Shown: positions 54,031 through 61,131 of the stretch, piece after piece
How positions within the stretch are numbered: the stretch's first letter is position 1
Layout: each line of letters opens with the position of its first letter
NCBI GenBank assembly: GCA_964542915.1
Contig: CAZIVP010000002.1
Location: 186,001-250,000, forward strand
DNA: 64,000 nt
Direction of reading: 5' to 3'
From: CAZIVP01 sp964542915
Lineage (GTDB): Bacteria > Calditrichota > Calditrichia > Calditrichales > Calditrichaceae
The notes under the pieces: generated by a model
What the model was told of the DNA's origin: nothing
What the model saw: only the letters and a program-made list of their open reading frames with translations
The model's database searches: none
Program-made: the position numbers and the translations under genes

Positions 54031-54059
54031 GGTTTCTTTCCTGCCTCTGGAGTTAACGG

Positions 54060-54902
54060 TTATGCTTCTATCCTGTTTACCATTTCGCGCATGATTAAGG
54101 TTAATTTGGGTTCGGCTTCATTGGCTGTGGCAATAATTTCGGATACATCAACCGGTTGAAGCGCATCAGGAAAACACTCATCGGTTATTACCGACATGGC
54201 AAATACGTCCATGCCCATGTGGTTACCGACGATATTTTCCGGTACCGTGGACATTCCGACCGCATCGGCTCCGGCAGCGCGCAGGAAACGGTATTCGGCC
54301 CGCGTCTCTAAATTGGGACCCGTGACAGCGACCAGAACGCCCTTTTGCACTTTTATGCTGTTTTCCAGTGCAATCGTTTCCGCTAGGTCGATTAAGCTTT
54401 TGGAATAAGGCTCCGACATGTCGGGAAACCTCGGACCGTATTCATCCAAGTTTTGCCCTATCAGCGGGTTATCTCCCAATAGATTGATATGATCGTCCAT
54501 GATCATTAAGTCGCCCCTGCAGAATTGCGGATTCATTCCGCCCGCGGCATTTGAAACCAATAATGTTTTAATGCCCATATCGCCCATCACACGTACCGGA
54601 AACGTGATCTGTTGCATAGAATATCCTTCATAGTAGTGAAAGCGTCCCTGCATTACCATGACGTATTTACCGCTCAGCTTCCCAAAAATGAGTTTACCTT
54701 CGTGGCTTTCCACTGTTGACAACGGAAAGTGTGGAATATTTTGATAGGATATTTCGTGTTCCTTGTCGATTTCATTGGCCAGGCGGCCAAGCCCCGTACC
54801 GAGAATAATGCCAATGGCTGGCTGTTTTTTCACTTTCTTTTTGAGAAAAGATACCGCTTCTTTAATCTGATCCAGATATTGATCCCGGTCCAACACCGTC
54901 AT
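54060..54902 (-). CDS. purine nucleoside phosphorylase, trimeric type
   Basis: 280 residues of the low-molecular-weight PNP/MTAP family: ILGTGLGRLA (phosphate loop), VMQGRFHYYEGYS, VSNAAGGMN, GPNLETRAEYR with Glu203, and VGMSTVPE with Met217. The position that is Asn in 6-oxopurine-specific PNPs (SVITN) is Asp241 here (SVITDE), so base specificity may be broader or shifted to 6-aminopurines. It splits purine nucleosides with phosphate. The start overlaps the upstream lipoprotein gene by 4 nt (ATGA). Confidence 0.88.
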   Translation of the reverse strand: MTVLDRDQYLDQIKEAVSFLKKKVKKQPAIGIILGTGLGRLANEIDKEHEISYQNIPHFPLSTVESHEGKLIFGKLSGKYVMVMQGRFHYYEGYSMQQITFPVRVMGDMGIKTLLVSNAAGGMNPQFCRGDLMIMDDHINLLGDNPLIGQNLDEYGPRFPDMSEPYSKSLIDLAETIALENSIKVQKGVLVAVTGPNLETRAEYRFLRAAGADAVGMSTVPENIVGNHMGMDVFAMSVITDECFPDALQPVDVSEIIATANEAEPKLTLIMREMVNRIEA

Positions 54903-55543
54903 TTTGGTTCATCCCTTTTCTTTTCTTTTTCAATTTCCTCGAGCAGACGTTGTTTTTCTTCTTCCATTTTCTTTAATCGTTGTTTTTCTTCGCGCACCGC
55001 CTCTTCCCGGTCTTTTTGGAATCGCGCCTTGCGCGCTTTAAAGGCGGCCTCCTCATAATCTTCAGCGGCGCCCTGCTTTCCAAAAATCCATGCACCGAGG
55101 CCGGCAAAAACCAGAATACTGACATTGCCTAACATGGGTTGATCCGCCGCGTACAGACCGATCCCGAGTGCTGTTCCGGCGGCGGCTCCCAAAACCAATC
55201 CGCCGCCTGCATATAACAATTTGTTTTTATTACCCTTGTACGACTCAATTTCAGCCGGTGGTATAATCTCACCATCGAAATCAAAGACGCGTTCGGTTTT
55301 AGTAATACTCTGTATTTTATCCAATGCAATCGTCTCTTTTTCATGGCTTTGGGCATCCACATAGATCAGCTTTTTATCTTTAGCTGTAACAATGATGCCT
55401 TCCCGCTGGCTGCCATCGGTTAATTGCATACGCACGGACGTCTGGGATTCAGGATTTTCTTTTGAAACCGAACGTTGACCGGCGCAGCTTAACAGGCTCC
55501 AGAAAGTGATGATCGTGAGTAACAACGTTGTTACATATTTCAT
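54899..55543 (-). CDS. lipoprotein with glycine-rich membrane segment and coiled coil
   Basis: 214 residues of unknown function. The signal sequence ends in the lipobox LLSCAG. A beta-rich region follows (about 35-95), then a glycine-rich hydrophobic pair of segments (GGGLVLGAAAGTALGIGL and VFAGLGAWIFG, about 112-155), and a highly charged C-terminal coiled coil. It lies between divIVA and PNP in the housekeeping operon. A TAGGAG site precedes the ATG. Confidence 0.65.
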   Translation of the reverse strand: MKYVTTLLLTIITFWSLLSCAGQRSVSKENPESQTSVRMQLTDGSQREGIIVTAKDKKLIYVDAQSHEKETIALDKIQSITKTERVFDFDGEIIPPAEIESYKGNKNKLLYAGGGLVLGAAAGTALGIGLYAADQPMLGNVSILVFAGLGAWIFGKQGAAEDYEEAAFKARKARFQKDREEAVREEKQRLKKMEEEKQRLLEEIEKEKKRDEPK

Positions 55544-55552
55544 ACGGAACTC

Positions 55553-56281
55553 CTATTTTAAGATATCATCGACGTCAATATCATCTCCAAAAATATCCTT
55601 GAAATAATCTTCCTTACTCTTCCTTTTAGGTTGTGACGACTCGTTCTCAGCCTCATCACTCTGTTTGGGATTTTGATCCTCGGGAGAAGCATTGGTTGAT
55701 TGAGAATCCGATGTTTTGGATTGTGAAGAATCCCTGTTCAAGGCAGCCTTCTGCGTCGATTGTTTGTTTTGTTCAATCTTTCCGGCCGTAAATTCTTTTT
55801 TGGTTTTATCTTTAATCTCTTGTTTATCTTTTTCATCCATGGACAGCACATCAAGCAGCTCCAATTGGGAAGAGAGAAGGTGGCGCAAGCGGGCTGCAAA
55901 CGATTCCTTTTGTTGTTTCAATGCGTTCACCTCATGCTGCATTTGCCGAACTTTGTGATGGGCATCTTCAATCATTTTGGAAGCGGCCATTTCGGCTTCT
56001 TTTTTAATAAGCGTCGCTTCTTTTTCCGAATTCTCTTTAGATTGTTGTGAAGTTTCCTGGACCTTATACAGTGTTTGTTTCAAAGTACGCTCTACTTCCT
56101 TAAAATGCTTCAGTTCCGCTTCCAGCGTATCCGTCTTTTTATTGAGCGCCGCATTTTCTTCGATGAGCTGTTCGTACTCTCCCGCCAGTAAATCCAGAAA
56201 CGTATCCACTTCAACGGGATCATAACCGCGCATACTTTTTTTGAATTCCTGTTTTCGTATTTCTACGGGGGTTATTTTCAC
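55553..56281 (-). CDS. DivIVA-domain coiled-coil protein (GTG start)
   Basis: 242 residues. The N-terminal DivIVA/GpsB-type domain reads TPVEIRKQEFKKSMRGYDP then VEVDTFLDLLAGEY, followed by a long coiled coil (about 45-130), a low-complexity Ser/Gln/Asp region (about 165-215) and an acidic tail (DDIDVDDILK). DivIVA proteins mark poles or septa in Gram-positives; members in diderms are less studied. GTG 56281 has GGAGG inside the last codons of yggS. Confidence 0.82.
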   Translation of the reverse strand: MKITPVEIRKQEFKKSMRGYDPVEVDTFLDLLAGEYEQLIEENAALNKKTDTLEAELKHFKEVERTLKQTLYKVQETSQQSKENSEKEATLIKKEAEMAASKMIEDAHHKVRQMQHEVNALKQQKESFAARLRHLLSSQLELLDVLSMDEKDKQEIKDKTKKEFTAGKIEQNKQSTQKAALNRDSSQSKTSDSQSTNASPEDQNPKQSDEAENESSQPKRKSKEDYFKDIFGDDIDVDDILK

Positions 56282-56282
56282 A

Positions 56283-56969
56283 TTACCTCCTCCGGGCGCC
56301 GAAAATGGCGGACCCTATACGTACCATGGTGCTGCCTTCTTCGATGGCAACTTCAAAATCGGCCGACATACCCATCGATAATACCATAGGATTACCGCTA
56401 TCCACATGACGACTTACGTCATCCTTAATTCCGGTTAGTTGCCGGAATGCGTTCCGAACAACCGTCATGTCGTCTGTAAAAGGCGCTATGGTCATCAATC
56501 CTGCCGTACTGATATTCTTAAGTTCACTGATTGCCAAATAGGTATCGACCGCTTTTTGCGGATCGACACCATATTTTGATTCTTCACCGCTTGTATTCAC
56601 TTCCATGAGAACCTTGCTTTGCAAATCGTGCTTCTGATTGAAGCGAGAGAGTGCTTCTGCCAGATGAAGAGAATCAATTGAATGAATCAATTCCGCTACC
56701 GGAGCCACATATTTAATTTTATTGGTCTGTAAATGACCGATAAAATGCCAGCATACATCGGCCGGCAGCACCTTGTGTTTATCACGCAGGTCCTGTGCGC
56801 GACTCTCACCGAAAATCCGCTGTCCGCTATCAAAAACCTCTTTGACCGTTTCAGCCGGGAACGTCTTACATACCGCAACTAATTGAATTTCATCAATAGA
56901 ACGACCGCTGCGTGAACAAGCAGCTTCCATACGTTCCCAAACCCGATCAAGCGCTTCTTTATAAACCAT
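56283..56969 (-). CDS. yggS: YggS/PROSC-family pyridoxal phosphate homeostasis protein
   Basis: About 228 residues from ATG 56969 (MVYKEALDRV). It is an alanine-racemase-fold single-domain protein with the PLP lysine in LVAVCKTF, HFIGHLQTNK, MEVNTSGEESKYG and LSMGMSADFEVAIEEGSTMVRIG. It binds PLP and affects amino-acid and vitamin B6 balance. A TTG at 56996 would add nine residues; neither has a strong ribosome binding site. Next to divIVA, as in many Gram-positive ylm clusters. Confidence 0.88.
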   Translation of the reverse strand: MVYKEALDRVWERMEAACSRSGRSIDEIQLVAVCKTFPAETVKEVFDSGQRIFGESRAQDLRDKHKVLPADVCWHFIGHLQTNKIKYVAPVAELIHSIDSLHLAEALSRFNQKHDLQSKVLMEVNTSGEESKYGVDPQKAVDTYLAISELKNISTAGLMTIAPFTDDMTVVRNAFRQLTGIKDDVSRHVDSGNPMVLSMGMSADFEVAIEEGSTMVRIGSAIFGARRR

Positions 56970-57110
56970 TTTTTTAAAAATTCTAAAATTAACCAATATG
57001 GATAATCAATGCAAAAAGTTCCGTTTATTACCGGCCTTCAACTAATAAAGATTGGTAGCCTATTGATGCCTGTTAAACGAATGGTTTACCCGGAGATTCC
57101 AAACGTACCG

Positions 57111-57419
57111 TTATTGCTGGAAGCCGATGCCCTTGTGTTTTTGCTCCGAACCGTGGGTCTTTATTTCTCCATAGGTATTTTCATATTTTTTGATATTATC
57201 TTCCAGCGCCTTTAAAAGTGATTTGGCATGGGGTGGAGCCATGATAATACGGGAATAAACCTTTGTTTTTTGCCTTCCCGGAACCACACGTGTAAAATCC
57301 AGGACAAACTCCGCAGAAGAATGGGAAATCAACACCAAATTGCTATAGGTGCCTTCTGCTTGTTCATCGGGCAACTCGATATTAATTTTTTGATTGGATT
57401 GACTCTGTTGGTCGCTCAT
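57111..57419 (-). CDS. DUF3467 family protein
   Basis: 102 residues of the DUF3467 family (ELPDEQAEGTYSNLVLISHS, EFVLDFTRVVPG, SRIIMAPPHAKSLLKALEDN). It is cytosolic, with a beta-rich core and a helix, of unknown function. An AAGGAG ribosome binding site is present. It is divergent from dnaG. Confidence 0.82.
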   Translation of the reverse strand: MSDQQSQSNQKINIELPDEQAEGTYSNLVLISHSSAEFVLDFTRVVPGRQKTKVYSRIIMAPPHAKSLLKALEDNIKKYENTYGEIKTHGSEQKHKGIGFQQ

Positions 57420-57530
57420 ATTTAGGCTCCTTATCCCTATTTATTGTAATTTGGCAAATTATATGTTGCGCATTAAATTGTAGAAATTTAGGTAAAATAA
57501 AAACTTAAATCAAGAAAGGCAGCGCTTGTT

Positions 57531-59351
57531 ATGGCGCTAATCCCCGAAGATAAACTCCAGGAAATCCGAAGTTCTGTCAATTTGGTTCATTATATAAACC
57601 AGTTCGTCAATTTAAAGAAAGCCGGTAAGAATTATAAAGGGCTGTGCCCGTTTCACAGTGAAAAGACGCCTTCGTTCAATGTAAACCCCGAAAAACAAAT
57701 TTATCACTGTTTTGGCTGTGGTAAGGGCGGTAACATTTTCTCATTTATTATGGAATACGAAAAACTGCCATTCGGGGAAGCCGCCCGAAAAGCGGCCGAT
57801 TTTGCGGGCATTCGCCTGCCAAAGTATCAATCATCCGAAGAAAAGGACGCCTATACCAGTAATTTATACAATATTAACGAACAGGCAGCCCGTTTCTTCG
57901 AGCGACACTTGTGGTTATCTAAGAACAAGGCATGGCTCGATTATATTAAGAAACGTAATATCACGGAGGAAACCATCAAGGCCTTTCGCTTAGGCTATGC
58001 GCCGGATAGCTTCGAAGAGTTACTGGCCTTTGTGAGAAAACAAAAAATCGATCCGGATACTGCAACCACACTGGGATTATTGCAGAAACGTGAGCGGGAC
58101 GGCAAGTATTACGATAAGCTACGCCATCGCATCATTTTTCCTTTTCAAAGCCTTGGCGGGAAGATTGTTGGTTTTGGCGGTCGTAAATTAAAGGAAGAAC
58201 AGCAGCCTAAATATCTAAACAGCCCCGAAAGCCCCATTTACAGAAAAGGCGAATTGCTTTATGGCTTATATCAGGCCGTGCAATCCATCCGCAATGCGGG
58301 TTTTGCGGTATTGGTTGAGGGCTATTTTGATTTGTTAAGGTTATATGATGCGGGAATGAAAAATGTGGTGGCCAGTAGCGGAACAGCACTGGGTGAAAAA
58401 CAGGTGCGTATTTTACGCCGCTATACAAATGACGTATATGTCGCTTATGACGGAGACGAGGCGGGTAAAAAGGCAGCCATTCGTACGGCATACATTATCG
58501 AAAAAGAGGATTTGAATGCCTACATTGTACCCATGCCCCCCGGCGAAGACCCCGATTCATATGTTATTAATAACGGACTCAAGGCCTTTGAATCCCTGTT
58601 GCATGAAAAAATGCTTCCAATCAATTTTGAAATTGAGCAGTTTCTGCAAACCGATCCCGATCCATCCATTAACGACAAGGAAACCTTTATTGGACAATTA
58701 CTGGAAAAACTTGCTGATTTTAAAGGCAACATTAAAGCGGGTCTGTATTTACACCAGATCGCCGAACGTCTTGAGATAAGCGAACATATGGTGATCGAAC
58801 AATTAAATCGTTTGCGTCAGATGCGTAAACGGTGGTCCAAACAGGCACCGGCGGATGTTTCTCGTGACGAACCGGAAAACGTTAAGCCCCAATTCCGTAC
58901 AGGGCAATACAAAGCCGAAGCCGGCGTCATCGGACTGTTGCTTAACGGCGATGTGTCCACCCGTAAATTCATTCTTGAAAATTCGTTTCACGAACTCTTT
59001 GAAAACGAACAGTTTACCAAAATGTATGAACACATTGTCCAGGAATTCGAAGACAACGGTCAAATTGATATGAGCTCCTTAATGGACGCCCACAGAGAAG
59101 ACGAAACGCTACAAAGGGTCCTTTCCGAACTGGCTTTTGAAGATATCGTTGATCAGATGAAATATGCGGAAGATTGTATTTTTCAGCTAAAAAAGTGGCG
59201 CTTGGAAAAAAAATCACGCGAACTGAGCGCCTTGATACGTTCCGAAGGGAGCTCGGAAGAATCCGTTCTGCATTATAACCAGCAATTATCCCTGATTCGG
59301 CGGGAAATCAATGCTCTGGAACAGGAGCGGCGTCGCCACAGCAAAGTATAA
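57531..59351 (+). CDS. dnaG: DNA primase
   Basis: 606 residues. The N-terminal CHC2 zinc finger has CPFHSEKTPSF and YHCFGCGKGG (about 40-65). The Toprim_N and Toprim core follow (VLVEGYFDLLRLYDAG, ASSGTALGEKQ, AYDGDEAGKKA, about 260-330), then a helical DnaB-interaction domain. It lays RNA primers at the replication fork. It starts with ATG and AAAGG upstream. No rpsU or rpoD is adjacent, unlike the classic macromolecular synthesis operon; a receiver protein gene follows. Confidence 0.95.
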   Translation: MALIPEDKLQEIRSSVNLVHYINQFVNLKKAGKNYKGLCPFHSEKTPSFNVNPEKQIYHCFGCGKGGNIFSFIMEYEKLPFGEAARKAADFAGIRLPKYQSSEEKDAYTSNLYNINEQAARFFERHLWLSKNKAWLDYIKKRNITEETIKAFRLGYAPDSFEELLAFVRKQKIDPDTATTLGLLQKRERDGKYYDKLRHRIIFPFQSLGGKIVGFGGRKLKEEQQPKYLNSPESPIYRKGELLYGLYQAVQSIRNAGFAVLVEGYFDLLRLYDAGMKNVVASSGTALGEKQVRILRRYTNDVYVAYDGDEAGKKAAIRTAYIIEKEDLNAYIVPMPPGEDPDSYVINNGLKAFESLLHEKMLPINFEIEQFLQTDPDPSINDKETFIGQLLEKLADFKGNIKAGLYLHQIAERLEISEHMVIEQLNRLRQMRKRWSKQAPADVSRDEPENVKPQFRTGQYKAEAGVIGLLLNGDVSTRKFILENSFHELFENEQFTKMYEHIVQEFEDNGQIDMSSLMDAHREDETLQRVLSELAFEDIVDQMKYAEDCIFQLKKWRLEKKSRELSALIRSEGSSEESVLHYNQQLSLIRREINALEQERRRHSKV

Positions 59352-59352
59352 T

Positions 59353-59366
59353 GTGATAATTATCAC
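59353..59366. promoter_or_regulatory. 14-bp perfect palindrome after dnaG, candidate operator
   Basis: GTGATAATTATCAC begins two bases after the dnaG stop and lies about 90 nt upstream of the response-regulator start. The core TGATAATTATCA resembles half-site spacing of Fur/PerR-type boxes (TGATAAT arms) but is a 6-0-6 arrangement. It lacks a T-run, so it is not a terminator. Confidence 0.35.
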
Positions 59367-59458
59367 CACATAAACCGACGCGCCCGACTATTATTACCTA
59401 AAATTCACAGGGATGTGATACTTAAAAAATGGACGGATTCAGGAGGTTATCAGGCCGT

Positions 59459-59821
59459 ATGAATATATTAATAATCGATGACAGTCGCGAACACCTCGAA
59501 GCATCAACCTATTTGCTCGAAAAACACGGATACCATGTACAAACCGTTAGCGATCCGCAATACGCGCCTGAAATGATTCGCAGACAAAATCCCAACCTGA
59601 TCGTTCTCGATATAATGATGCCGGCACTCGATGGCTTCTCCTTGTTGAAAAACGTCAAAGAACAGGAAAATACAAAAAATATTCCTGTTATTATTTTGAC
59701 AGGTAAAGTATTTCCACCCGACAAAAAGAAAGCAATAGCGCTGGGCGCCGACGAATTCATCAGTAAACCCGTTAACGGCAACCTGTTTCTCCAAACCATA
59801 CAAAAATATATGGAGGCATAG
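59459..59821 (+). CDS. single-domain response regulator
   Basis: About 120 residues, receiver domain only: acidic pair in IIDDSREH, phospho-acceptor Asp in LIVLDIMMPA, Thr in IILTGK, and KP in ISKPV. ATG 59459 is preferred over 59429 because AGGAGG lies 12 nt before it. It ends one base before the next gene, a metallo-beta-lactamase-fold hydrolase. No kinase is adjacent. Confidence 0.87.
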   Translation: MNILIIDDSREHLEASTYLLEKHGYHVQTVSDPQYAPEMIRRQNPNLIVLDIMMPALDGFSLLKNVKEQENTKNIPVIILTGKVFPPDKKKAIALGADEFISKPVNGNLFLQTIQKYMEA

Positions 59822-59822
59822 C

Positions 59823-60701
59823 ATGGCCCTTGTTCGTTTCTGGGGCGTGCGTGGTTCCATCCCAACGCCGGGACCAAGCACCGTTCGGTATGGTGGCAAT
59901 ACTTCCTGTGTAGAACTTCGAATCGATCGTAAATTATTTATTATGGACGCGGGCTCCGGACTTCGTTTATTGGGAAATTATCTCCTAAAGAATACCGACA
60001 AAATCGAAGGGCATATTTTTATCAGCCACATGCATTGGGACCATATACAAGGGTTTCCCTTTTTTACCCCGGCCTTCATCCCGGGCAATACATTCACCAT
60101 TTACGGCGCTGAAGAAACCGACAAATCATTATCGACAATCATTTCCGAGCAGATGAATCCCACCTACTTTCCAATCCAATTGGAAGATATGCAGGCGGAA
60201 ATTCAATTTAAACGATTGGTGGAAGGGCTGTATAAAGTCGACGATATCGAAGTGGAAACCATGTACGTCAACCATCCCGGTCCGGCGCTCGGTTATAAAT
60301 TTAATATCGATGGTAAACCCGTTGTATATGTAAGCGATAATGAGCCGTTTCGCTCTTCCATAATCCCGGAGGATGCATCCAAAGATGAGATGGTTATCGG
60401 TGAAGACGGCGCACGAAAGCTGATCGAATTTGCCCGCGGCGCCGCGCTCTTTATACATGACGCCCAATATACCCATCACGAATATGAAAAACACGTCACC
60501 TGGGGACATTCACCGGTCGATTACACGGTCGATATTGCCGCCAAAGCAAATGTAAAACGCTTAATTTTATACCACCACGATCCCACTCACAACGACGAGA
60601 CCGTTGACAAAATGCTTTCGCATGCACGGAAAATCGGTAATGAGAAAAACGAACAAATGAAGATATACGCTGCTTATGAAGGTTTGGAGTTAACCCTTTA
60701 G
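59823..60701 (+). CDS. metallo-beta-lactamase-fold hydrolase
   Basis: 292 residues with the binuclear metal motif SHMHWDHIQG (about 67-76), later ligands in NHPGPALGY, YVSDNE and YHHDPTHND. The opening VRFWGVRGSIPTPGP with YGGNTSC is typical of an MBL subgroup often linked to signalling proteins and related to tRNase Z/phosphodiesterases. It starts 1 nt after the receiver gene, so coupled translation and a shared pathway are likely. Substrate unknown; a nucleotide or phosphodiester is a guess. Confidence 0.8.
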   Translation: MALVRFWGVRGSIPTPGPSTVRYGGNTSCVELRIDRKLFIMDAGSGLRLLGNYLLKNTDKIEGHIFISHMHWDHIQGFPFFTPAFIPGNTFTIYGAEETDKSLSTIISEQMNPTYFPIQLEDMQAEIQFKRLVEGLYKVDDIEVETMYVNHPGPALGYKFNIDGKPVVYVSDNEPFRSSIIPEDASKDEMVIGEDGARKLIEFARGAALFIHDAQYTHHEYEKHVTWGHSPVDYTVDIAAKANVKRLILYHHDPTHNDETVDKMLSHARKIGNEKNEQMKIYAAYEGLELTL

Positions 60702-60714
60702 CCTTACTCTGATT

Positions 60715-61098
60715 TTACGGCTCGCCATTTATCGTTATGAGTGTATCAATCGTTTCATGATCCCCCGACCAAAAAGAAATCTTTTTTCGTCCCTTCGACT
60801 CAAACCGGATCGTCTCGGAACGTTCCATATAATCTATGATTTGTATGCAGGGCCGGCCGTCATACCTTCCCAAAATCTTAACATGGATCGAATCGGTTCC
60901 GGTTATTTCCGTCTTATGGTATCGCCAACAGGGATTGGGTTTTAGAATTTTTAAAGCAACGACCGCCTTATTTGCGTCGGTCTCTATATTTTTAATATTC
61001 TGAACGGACAAGGCTTTAATTTGATCGTTGTCGTTGCCAATTGAATGGCAATGTATCAGTAAAACCATCGCCCATACAATTACGGACACCTGTTTCAT
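60715..61098 (-). CDS. small putative lipoprotein of unknown function
   Basis: 127 residues. A hydrophobic N-terminus (MKQVSVIVWAMVLLIHC) ends in a possible lipobox Cys17. The mature part has several beta strands and two further Cys (PNPCWRYH, GRPCIQII) that could pair. It follows polA by 33 nt and has a GAGG site. Not recognised. Confidence 0.55.
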   Translation of the reverse strand: MKQVSVIVWAMVLLIHCHSIGNDNDQIKALSVQNIKNIETDANKAVVALKILKPNPCWRYHKTEITGTDSIHVKILGRYDGRPCIQIIDYMERSETIRFESKGRKKISFWSGDHETIDTLITINGEP

Positions 61099-61131
61099 TT
61101 GTGGTTGTACCTCACAATCTATACGGATGGG

